From Jaenimonas drosophilae (taxonomy: Eukaryota > Euglenozoa > Kinetoplastea > Trypanosomatida > Trypanosomatidae), in NCBI GenBank assembly GCA_030849065.1, contig JASAON010001626.1:1-64000 (forward strand): a DNA stretch of 64,000 nucleotides, given 5' to 3'. The notes under the pieces were generated by a model. That model worked only from the letters and a program-made list of their open reading frames with translations, ran no database searches and was not told the origin of the DNA. This document shows, piece after piece, positions 44,875 through 53,307 of the stretch. Position 1 is the stretch's first letter. Each line of letters starts with the position of its first letter. Position numbers and translations under genes: made by a program.

Positions 44875-47800
44875 ATGGATCTCCCAGGCATCGTTCGTGC
44901 TCTCCAGCAGGGCGATGATGTTTCACTCGCCATCGATACCCTCCTCAACTACAACCACCCACTCACCGCGAAGGAGCAGCAGCAGCTCACCGCCTTCCTC
45001 GAGCTCCAGGCTGAGCAGCGCGAGGGCGGTTTGAAGGTGGATGAGCCCACGGAAGAGATTGAGCAGCTCCGCCGTCGTCCGCTGCAGCAGGCGTTTCATC
45101 CGCTCATGGTGTTGCAGTGCATCATGAGTGCCGCCAAGCTCCCCTACCTCACCAAGGATCATCAGCGACGGTTGCAAAAGACGGTGCTGCCCTTCGTGGC
45201 CGCCCACACGCCCCTCTCGATGGAGGAGTGGTACATGGCCATGTGCGTCGCGCAGGTGCAGCTCTCCGTGGCCACCTCCACCACAGCATTGCGTTGTGCC
45301 GAGGAACTCCTGCGATGTGCAGCACCCGTTGTGTTGCGATGCCCCGCGACGGTTGTGTCGGCCCTTCATCGCCAACACCCACACATGGCGGTGAAGGTGG
45401 CACCACGCAAGGAGAGCGCCACGCCCAAACTCAAGGAGATGAGTGGGAACGATGCGGAGAAGCTCTTCATGAAGCTTCTCGCCGCTGTTGTGCGCGCCTA
45501 TGCTGTGCAACACGCCAACTCCGCCAAGCACTCACGTCGTGAGGTGCCAACACCGGGCGAGCGCTTCCCAACCTGCCACGCAATGCGTCGTGTGATGGGA
45601 ACGTTGCAGCGGTGCATCAACGTGAGTGGAGGAGAGGCCTCTGTCTCTGTGCCGGAGAGCGCCTTCTTCACCGCGGTGGCCACGCTCTCAGCGGTGGAGG
45701 TGCTCGCGCTATCGCTTCTCGCGCCGTGGATGCCCGCCATGACGAAGGACCTCCTCGCCGCCGCCATCAAGACGGATGCCGATGAGGTGTTGGCACTCCT
45801 TGGTGGCACGCGCGCCGTCGCTGATGTACTTCGTCTTGCCCCCACATCATCATGCGCCGATGTGCTGCAATACTGCCTCTACACCATGGGCCTCACTACC
45901 ACCACGGAGGTGCAGTATCGAGCTCTCCTCGCCATCCTCGTGGCATTGCCCGTGGAAGAAACGTCGGCCGTCTTCCTCGAGCGCGGAAAAGATGCCGTGG
46001 CGCAGCTCCTCCACCCTTTTGTGGCCAACGCGAAGGGCCTCACGCCGGAGGTGGCCAAGGAGGTTGCTCCGCAAGTGGCTCGCCTCTGCACGCACATGAT
46101 GATGGTCTCGGCGACGGAGGTGCGTGAGAGCACCTTCATTCCGCTCACCACGGCAGTTGTGCAGGCTGCGGCCTACTCCCTTACTAGCCGTTGCCGCGCC
46201 GTGCCAGAGAAGGAGTCGGTGCTGCGCATCATCCACGCCATCTTTGCCCAGCTGCCGTGCTCCGTGATGGATCGCGTACCACGTAAGGAGCTCGTCGCGG
46301 TGCTCAATCGTGAGATCAGCCTCCCCGTCGCCGCCTCCATGGGTCAGGCGCTGCGTGTGGCTTCAGTACTGCACCTCACGGCACAGGTGGCAGATGGCCT
46401 CCGAGACGCCGTGCGTGCCTCGGCCAAGGAAGATGAGGTGCGCCGCGCGCTGCTCGTCTTCCTGACGGAGGATGAGGCAGTGCCCGAGGAGGTTGTGGCG
46501 AGCCTCGTTTCCGGTGTGCTGGAGGATTGCGTGGAGGTACATACCTCCCGACCGGATGCCTTCCTTGCCCTGGGCCTCATCTGCAGCACCAACACGGAGC
46601 GTGTGCGCCAGCTTCTGCCCATGTTGAGCTCTGCCGAGGTACTCGGCCAGTTGCAGGGATGTCATGAAGAGCGCATGGCGGCTGGGCGTGTGGCCTCTCG
46701 CCTGGCAGCCGTGGGATGCTTCGCGCCATGTGCGATGCTCCTCACCGCACCACGCGGCGATGTACGTCTCTTGATGGAGGATCAGCTCAGCACAACCATG
46801 GCCAAGGACCCCACGACGAGCCTCGCTCTGTGGAGGGCCTGGGTGGAGGAGGTGTTCCTCCTGCACAAGGAGAGCGGCGCCGCACTCCTCTGCGAGGACG
46901 GCAGCAGCCTCCCCGCCTTCGTCAAGCTGGGCCAGGCGGTGTTGCACCATCTCCCACAGCTGTATCAACCCGCTGCGGTGAAGCTCCTCGCGGAGCTCCT
47001 CATGTGCTGCGGCCACGATCATGTGCAAGGTGCTGATCCGGGCTTCTTCTTGGCGGCACGTCAACGACGTCGCTACGATGGTTCTGGATTTGGCATCCTT
47101 CGCACCAGCATCTTTGGCCGCATCTTCCCCGGCCAGGCGGATATGCTGATGGAGCATGCGGGGGAGGTGATGGAGGTACTCTGCACCTCCTTCACCACCT
47201 CGGAGCACGTTAGCACCGCAGCCGCACGTGCCGTGGTGCTTCTCCTCACGAAGCTCTCTGGGGAGGCGGCCAGTTGTGTGGCGGATCAGCTCCTTCGCGC
47301 GGCCCGCACCTCCATGGATTTTTTCGTGGCCCTCAACGAGCGCGACCGCGCCATCGCCGCCGAGTGTGCCGACGCCATGTGGAGCTACGAAGAGGCCACC
47401 TTGCGTGAGCAGCAGCTCCTCAAGACGTACACGGAGCGTGCGCCAAAGGGCATGTCGGAGGACGATTTTGCCGATCTCAAGAAGCGCGATGCCTTGGCGC
47501 TGGAGAAGGGCCGCGCCGCCCTCCACGCCGATGTGGCGAAGCGCACCCTGACCTTGCAACGCACCGCCCGCCTGCACAAAACCTCCCTCCACACCATTCG
47601 CCATCTCGGCCAACACGGCCACTTTCCCTTGGCCGCCGTCGCGACGCTCTATCCCTACCTGCAGAGCTGCCTCAACGAGACCACGCATCCTCTTGTCGTG
47701 AAGAGCCTCGCGCTCGATGCAGTCGTTGGGCTTCTCTCCCGCACCCCCTTGGCCCACCTCGTGGAGCCGATGGTTCTCACGGTGGCACGTTTGGTGGATG

Positions 47801-50800
47801 AGAAGTACCTCACCGCCAAGGATGTCTCGCAGATTGCTAGTCTGGCGCAGATGTTGCGTGTGGAGCTGCAGCAGATGCTTCCTGCTCCACTCGTGGTGCT
47901 CCTCACCGCCTTTGATCAAGTGGCCTTCAAGGCGGGTCGCGGGCTCAACGCCACATCCACGACGATCCCCGTCGCTACCCAGCACCAGCTTCTCGGCCTC
48001 TTGTTGCAGAACATTGGCCAAGCACACCTGCCACAACCTGCGGTGGTGTTGGCCCTCCTCACCACCATCCTCCAACGCTTCGCGCCCCTCTACAAGAGCG
48101 TGCAGCAGGGAGTACAGACGTTGATGCCGATGGTGCCATCGGCCGACCTCGCCACGATTGAGGCCGCCCTCCTCGGCGGCTCGGACTCGGTGCGTGAGGT
48201 GGTTGCGGGAAGCTACCAACGCTTTTCCCACTTTGATGGCAATCGTCGTGCTCTCGTGCTCGCCGCCATCTTCATGAAGGACCCTGCGACCGCTGTTGTT
48301 CGTGGCATGGAGAGCGTTCTCGCCGATGAACGTTGGTCGTGGGAGCTCCTCCCTTCGGATTGGTCCGATGTGCTCTACTATCTCCAAACGTTTGGGCAGA
48401 GCTCGGCCAACGCGCTGCGCATCGCCTCCCTCATGGCCGACCTCTTCGCCGCCCCCACGACCACCGATGAAGCCCAGCACGCGTGGCTCGCCGAGATCAT
48501 CGCCATCAACGGGGTGGCCGCCGTCGTCGCGGTTCAAACCCTCTCACCCGCCCTCCGTGGCGCGTGCCCCGTGGCGGTGATGAGCTATCTTTCCACCCTC
48601 ATTGAGCAGCCCACCACCACCGAGGCACTCATGAAGTTGGCCCTAAACAGCGGCCGTGTGGTGCTCAAGGGGATGCCCCTTGAAACCCTGCGCGGATTAT
48701 CCAGCGACGTGCAGGCACGCCTGGCCAAACCCCCCAAGGAGGCCACAGAAGCACAACGTGAGCAGTACCTGGCCACCGCCACGGTATGGCTCACCATTCT
48801 GAGCTGCCGCTTGCAGGAAACGGCCCTCATTGAATCCATCATGGACCAGCAGAGCCGCACGCTGAATAACTCACAATCGGCGATGGTGCATCGCTGTGTT
48901 GGGGAATCCATGGCGGAGATTACGCGCAACGAACAGGCACGACGCAGCCCGTCGCTCGATCTCTTCATGGAGAAGTGCAGCAAGCAGGTTTTTCACTCGG
49001 GAAGCTACATCAAGAAGAAGGCGCATGCGTGGGGTATGGTGGGTGTGTTGCAGGGCATTGGACTGCCCGCCCTCGCACGTTTTGGCATCATGGAAACGCT
49101 CAACAAGGCCGCCACGGAGAAGCAGAATGAGAAGGCTGGTGCGATGATCCTTCTCGAGGTGTTGTGCGCCGTGATGGGCAAGACGGTGGAGCCCTACGCC
49201 CTCTCACTCGTTCCCTTCTTGCTTGAGAGTGTGGCGGATGCCGATCCAAAGATCTCCGAGTGCGCCGACGATGCCGCCCGTGTGATGATGAGCAGCCTCA
49301 CCGCGGTTGGTCTTCGCCAGCTCGTGCCCACCTTGGTGGCTGGCCTATCCTGCGATCAGGCCAAGAAGCGTGTGCCACCGCTGAATTTCATTGGCTATGT
49401 GGCCTTTTGCTCCCCGAAGCAGCTCGCGGCGGCACTGCCCGAGATTATGAAGCACATCACCCCATGCCTCTTCGATGTCAACGGCTCCGTCACTGTGGCG
49501 GCCTTCAACGCTCTCCGACGTGTGGCTGGTGTGGTCTCCAACCCAGAAATTCAGGAACACGTGGAGCTCATCCTCAATGCGATGCGCAATCCAAGCTCCG
49601 ACACGGAGAACGCCCTCGATGCACTGCTCTACACGCGCTTCGTCAATGTCGTGGACCCCGCCTCCCTCGCCCTCATCATCCCCGTTATTTCACGCGGGCT
49701 GAGTGGCCAGGTGGCGCACACACGGCCCAAGGCGGCACAGATTGTGGCATCCATGGTGAGCCTCGTCGGGGATGCCAAGACACTCCAACCGTATGCAGAG
49801 GAGCTCGTGAAGCTTCTGGAGAGCGCCGCACAAGATCCTCTGACGGAGGCACGCACCACAGCTGCCAAGGCTGTCGGTGCCTTGGCCTCGGCCGTGGGAG
49901 GTGATTTCATTGATATGGTGGCAACATGGTGCTTTGGTGTGCTGCAAAAGACCCAAACAGGTGCGATTGAGAAGGCCGGTGCCGCGCAGGTTTTTGTGGA
50001 GCTCGTGAGTAGCTGCGGTTATGAGCTCCTCGTGGCCTTTTTGAGCACCATCGAGGCGGGCATGACGGATGAACGTCCGCCCATTCGTGAAGGTTTCCTC
50101 TACATCATGGTCTATGCCCCCTCCACGCTGCGCACCGAGGACTTCCAGCAGCTCCTCCCGCTGGCCTTCCCGTGGGTGCTCGATGGCCTCTCCCACTTCT
50201 CCGACAAGGTGCGCGATGTGGCGCTCGGGGCTGGTGACAGCATCATCTCCCTCTACGGTACACGCAATCTGCCACTTGTGCTGAAGGCGCTGTTGGAAGG
50301 TGTGGCCAACGAAATCACCACGATGCGGCAGAGTTCTCTGCTCCTCTCGAGCAAGCTCATGCTCCACTTGGTGGCGAGCATCAAGAAGAAGATGCGGCTC
50401 CAGCTGGCGCAGGAGGCGGCGGCGGCAGACGAAGGTGCAGATGGCGGCGGCATGGCCATGGACCCACTCGCCGATGAGGAAGGCGGCGGTGTTCTGACGA
50501 TGGAGGCTGCGCGCGACGTGGAGAAGCGTGGCATCTCCATTCTCGGCTCCCTCGAGGAGATGTTGGGCACCGATTCGCTGGTGCGAATGCTCTCGGCCAT
50601 CTACTGCGGCCGCCACGAACACAGCCTCAACGTGCGCACCGATTGCAACATGGCGTGGCAGGCCTGCGTGGCGAGCATCCGTGCCGCTGTGGGCAAGATC
50701 TTCGATGCCCTTGTGCAGCTCCTCACGCACTTCTGCAGCAGCGACAACCCCGATTGTGTGGAGGTGGCGGAGAAGTCCATTGAATTCACCACGCGCATGA

Positions 50801-52845
50801 ATGAAACCATTGAGCGCTTCATCAACGTCTTTTGCGACAACTACAAGAGTGAGCACCATCGCACGAAGCTGGGCTCCCTCACCGCGCTCGGCGTGGTGGT
50901 TCAGTACGCCGACTCCAAGCGGCTGATGAGCATGGGTGGCCAGATTGTGGGATGTGTGTTGCCTGGCATGCAGGATGAGAGCGACGCCGTGAAGGATGCC
51001 GCGCGCATCGTCTTTGCCCGGGTCACCAAATCTGTGGGCTCGCGGCTCATTGAAGGTGCGGTGGAGGCGCAGATCTCCACGAGCGTGCGTGGTGTGGTGG
51101 AGGTTGTGAAGGTGAAGCCAAGCATCGCCCTCGCCCTCGTCTTCAAGCACCTCAATGAGCTCACTGAGTACTCGGAGAGCAACGTGGAGCTCATTGACTG
51201 CATCTTGGATGTCGAGGAAGCAGAGGAGGAGCTCGAGCACTATGACGAGGACATCACGCGCATCTTGTTGGCCTGTGCGGTGCAAGGCATTGCGACAACG
51301 AGTGAGGTGGCACAGCGCTTCTTCGATAGCCTCCCGGAGGACCGCGAGGCGCAGCCGCTGGAGAGCTTTCACAAGGCCCTCAACGTGCCACGCACGCGTC
51401 TTGGTGCGCTCATCCTGGCCGAGGCGTACGGCCTCGGTGCGAGCCTCGCCAACCTCGACGGCATTGAGGCCGTCTTCCGCGCCGCCATCGACGCACTCGG
51501 CGATGCCGCGGAGGACTCACGGGCGCAGGCCGTCGCCACCATCACCGGCCTCATTTCTTCCTTGGAGCAGCGTGTGGTGGATGAGCTCGCCGAGGAGGAG
51601 CAGGGCGATATAACGGTGTCAAAGCGTGCGGCCGGGCGCTATCTCATTCAGTTCCTCGAGGTCTTCCAGGTGGCCTTGGCCTCCACGGCCTCTGCCTGCA
51701 TGAGCTCATCGGGCGAGGAGCACTTTGCCGTGCTCGGTGAAGGCGAGCCGCGCCTCTTCGATGTCTTGATGGCGCTCTACAACCGCGGCTTGGATTATGG
51801 CACAGCCACCCAAAAGGTGGAGGCGGTGGAGTGCATCCAGGATCTGATGCGCTTCGCACCACGTGCCATTAGCGCAACCGCGAGCAACACCGTGGCGGGT
51901 CGCTGCTCCAAGGTGCTCTTCACGCGCAACGAGGGCAGTGTGGTGCTCGCCCTGGTGCGTCTGTGTTTGCAGCTCATGGACTACCCCGCCAGTGGGAAGG
52001 AGAAGATGGTGGAGGGCACCATGGCCCTCGCCGTATACAACGCCGCCCTCTGCGACTCGGGTGAGGCCCGCGCACTTGCGTTGCGCATCGTCATTTCGCT
52101 CCTCAAGCGTTCCGAGAAGTATGCCGATCTCATTCTCGGCACCGTTGTTACGAAGCGCGCCGCGGCCGACTCGCCGCTGCTCCGCACCGTCATGTGCCGC
52201 TTCATCTCCGTCGTGATGCGCTACGCCAACTTTGAGAAGAGCTTCCCGCACATCATCAAGCTCATGGAGGTGGTGCGGCCCATGTGGGAGTCCCCGACCT
52301 CCCCCGCGCAGGCGGTGGCGGCGGGCGTGGCGGTTGGCGCACTCGCCAAGTCGGCGAGCGTGCCGGATGATGTGCTCCGCGACATTAAGGAACGCACCCT
52401 CGCCCTCACTGCCGTCAAGGGCGTGCAGGCCCTCGCTGGCTACGCACTCGTATACTCACTCCTCAACGCTGCTCCAGCACGTGCCGATCCAACCTTTCTG
52501 GAGGTGGCCGCAGAGCAGGTGAGCCTCGCCGCGGGCTACGCCTCTGATAAGCTCTCCACCTTGTGGGTGCTGCGCGCCGCGGGTGCCATCGCCACGACGG
52601 GGTGCATCTCGCAGGCCAACTTCCGCATTGAAACATACGTGCCGCTCCTGCGCCGCCTTGGTGGCAACAATGAGGAGCAGTCGTTGAGCACCGCGCAGTA
52701 CTTCTTCGATTGCGTCTCGGGTGCTTATCCATCCATGTATAACAGTCTCGATAGCTTTGGCCGTGAGCCGAGCGCGTTGTGGCAGATTGTGGGGCACTTT
52801 GATGCCGACTTGGATGATGAGGTGGTGGCCGATACGGTGATGTAG
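44875..52845 (+). CDS. GCN1: GCN1, activator of the eIF2-alpha kinase GCN2
   Basis: A 2656-residue HEAT-repeat protein; yeast Gcn1 has about 2670. GCN1 sits on stalled or collided ribosomes and, through its RWD-binding region, lets GCN2-type kinases phosphorylate eIF2-alpha. The N-terminal half is divergent helical sequence. The eEF3-like core begins near residue 1375 (SGSYIKKKAHAWG) and is strongly conserved: MLGK-EPY-like GKTVEPYALSLVPFLL, CSPKQLAAALPEI, SLALIIPVISRGL, RPKAAQIVASM, PLTEARTTAAKAVGALA and PPIREGFLYIMVYAP. The protein ends in LDDEVVADTVM, like the acidic tails of other GCN1 proteins. One low-complexity insertion (A/E/G-rich) lies at about 1845-1880. The ATG at 44875 gives the family length; the upstream open frame is UTR. 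The GCN2-type kinase itself is not in the window. Confidence 0.95.
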   Translation: MDLPGIVRALQQGDDVSLAIDTLLNYNHPLTAKEQQQLTAFLELQAEQREGGLKVDEPTEEIEQLRRRPLQQAFHPLMVLQCIMSAAKLPYLTKDHQRRLQKTVLPFVAAHTPLSMEEWYMAMCVAQVQLSVATSTTALRCAEELLRCAAPVVLRCPATVVSALHRQHPHMAVKVAPRKESATPKLKEMSGNDAEKLFMKLLAAVVRAYAVQHANSAKHSRREVPTPGERFPTCHAMRRVMGTLQRCINVSGGEASVSVPESAFFTAVATLSAVEVLALSLLAPWMPAMTKDLLAAAIKTDADEVLALLGGTRAVADVLRLAPTSSCADVLQYCLYTMGLTTTTEVQYRALLAILVALPVEETSAVFLERGKDAVAQLLHPFVANAKGLTPEVAKEVAPQVARLCTHMMMVSATEVRESTFIPLTTAVVQAAAYSLTSRCRAVPEKESVLRIIHAIFAQLPCSVMDRVPRKELVAVLNREISLPVAASMGQALRVASVLHLTAQVADGLRDAVRASAKEDEVRRALLVFLTEDEAVPEEVVASLVSGVLEDCVEVHTSRPDAFLALGLICSTNTERVRQLLPMLSSAEVLGQLQGCHEERMAAGRVASRLAAVGCFAPCAMLLTAPRGDVRLLMEDQLSTTMAKDPTTSLALWRAWVEEVFLLHKESGAALLCEDGSSLPAFVKLGQAVLHHLPQLYQPAAVKLLAELLMCCGHDHVQGADPGFFLAARQRRRYDGSGFGILRTSIFGRIFPGQADMLMEHAGEVMEVLCTSFTTSEHVSTAAARAVVLLLTKLSGEAASCVADQLLRAARTSMDFFVALNERDRAIAAECADAMWSYEEATLREQQLLKTYTERAPKGMSEDDFADLKKRDALALEKGRAALHADVAKRTLTLQRTARLHKTSLHTIRHLGQHGHFPLAAVATLYPYLQSCLNETTHPLVVKSLALDAVVGLLSRTPLAHLVEPMVLTVARLVDEKYLTAKDVSQIASLAQMLRVELQQMLPAPLVVLLTAFDQVAFKAGRGLNATSTTIPVATQHQLLGLLLQNIGQAHLPQPAVVLALLTTILQRFAPLYKSVQQGVQTLMPMVPSADLATIEAALLGGSDSVREVVAGSYQRFSHFDGNRRALVLAAIFMKDPATAVVRGMESVLADERWSWELLPSDWSDVLYYLQTFGQSSANALRIASLMADLFAAPTTTDEAQHAWLAEIIAINGVAAVVAVQTLSPALRGACPVAVMSYLSTLIEQPTTTEALMKLALNSGRVVLKGMPLETLRGLSSDVQARLAKPPKEATEAQREQYLATATVWLTILSCRLQETALIESIMDQQSRTLNNSQSAMVHRCVGESMAEITRNEQARRSPSLDLFMEKCSKQVFHSGSYIKKKAHAWGMVGVLQGIGLPALARFGIMETLNKAATEKQNEKAGAMILLEVLCAVMGKTVEPYALSLVPFLLESVADADPKISECADDAARVMMSSLTAVGLRQLVPTLVAGLSCDQAKKRVPPLNFIGYVAFCSPKQLAAALPEIMKHITPCLFDVNGSVTVAAFNALRRVAGVVSNPEIQEHVELILNAMRNPSSDTENALDALLYTRFVNVVDPASLALIIPVISRGLSGQVAHTRPKAAQIVASMVSLVGDAKTLQPYAEELVKLLESAAQDPLTEARTTAAKAVGALASAVGGDFIDMVATWCFGVLQKTQTGAIEKAGAAQVFVELVSSCGYELLVAFLSTIEAGMTDERPPIREGFLYIMVYAPSTLRTEDFQQLLPLAFPWVLDGLSHFSDKVRDVALGAGDSIISLYGTRNLPLVLKALLEGVANEITTMRQSSLLLSSKLMLHLVASIKKKMRLQLAQEAAAADEGADGGGMAMDPLADEEGGGVLTMEAARDVEKRGISILGSLEEMLGTDSLVRMLSAIYCGRHEHSLNVRTDCNMAWQACVASIRAAVGKIFDALVQLLTHFCSSDNPDCVEVAEKSIEFTTRMNETIERFINVFCDNYKSEHHRTKLGSLTALGVVVQYADSKRLMSMGGQIVGCVLPGMQDESDAVKDAARIVFARVTKSVGSRLIEGAVEAQISTSVRGVVEVVKVKPSIALALVFKHLNELTEYSESNVELIDCILDVEEAEEELEHYDEDITRILLACAVQGIATTSEVAQRFFDSLPEDREAQPLESFHKALNVPRTRLGALILAEAYGLGASLANLDGIEAVFRAAIDALGDAAEDSRAQAVATITGLISSLEQRVVDELAEEEQGDITVSKRAAGRYLIQFLEVFQVALASTASACMSSSGEEHFAVLGEGEPRLFDVLMALYNRGLDYGTATQKVEAVECIQDLMRFAPRAISATASNTVAGRCSKVLFTRNEGSVVLALVRLCLQLMDYPASGKEKMVEGTMALAVYNAALCDSGEARALALRIVISLLKRSEKYADLILGTVVTKRAAADSPLLRTVMCRFISVVMRYANFEKSFPHIIKLMEVVRPMWESPTSPAQAVAAGVAVGALAKSASVPDDVLRDIKERTLALTAVKGVQALAGYALVYSLLNAAPARADPTFLEVAAEQVSLAAGYASDKLSTLWVLRAAGAIATTGCISQANFRIETYVPLLRRLGGNNEEQSLSTAQYFFDCVSGAYPSMYNSLDSFGREPSALWQIVGHFDADLDDEVVADTVM

Positions 52846-53307
52846 GCGAGGAGAGACCAGTCTCTTCCTCTTTTCTGCATGCAACACAGACACACACCAA
52901 CAACAACAACAACAACAAGAATAAACACAAGAATATCTCAATAACACCAATTTTCGTAATTCATCCTCGCACAACAACTTCATCATCTTTCTTTTGTTGT
53001 GAGGCGCGTGTCAGTGACGCGCAACAACGTAGGCCGGTGCCCACTTCCTCTCTCTCTCTCTCGCCTCTTCTCCACCTCCGCGTCGTGGATGAAAACAGGT
53101 GGTTGAGAGGAGGAGAGCATCATCATCATTATCATCATCATCATTATGCACTCCATTCATGCTCCCTTTCACGTCTTCCTCTTCTTCTCTTTGTTGCTGC
53201 AGTCGTTGTTGTTTGCAAGTGAGAGTGGAGCTCATCCTACATCTCACTTCGTGTAGCATCATCTTTTTTTTTCATTTGCACATTTGGTAGGTGTAGTGCT
53301 CAGCTCC
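52846..53307. other. Spacer between GCN1 and PWP2
   Basis: No gene supported. A small stem GAGAGAC-CA-GTCTCTT lies directly after the stop codon. GCGCGT (53004-53009) pairs with ACGCGC (53017-53022). AAC and CAT repeats, CT tracts and the PWP2 acceptor follow. Confidence 0.55.
53261..53290 (+). promoter_or_regulatory. Predicted trans-splice acceptor, PWP2
   Basis: A T9 tract with further T-rich sequence ends in TTGGTAG at 53284-53290, 17 nt before the ATG at 53308. An upstream tract ending in GCAG at 53199-53202 is an alternative. Confidence 0.6.

Noticed and set aside
46363..48537. 724-residue antisense open frame
   Set aside because: It lies wholly inside GCN1, is a mirror of GC-rich third positions, and has no recognisable domain.
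49690..51372. 560-residue antisense open frame
   Set aside because: Inside the conserved core of GCN1; a composition shadow.
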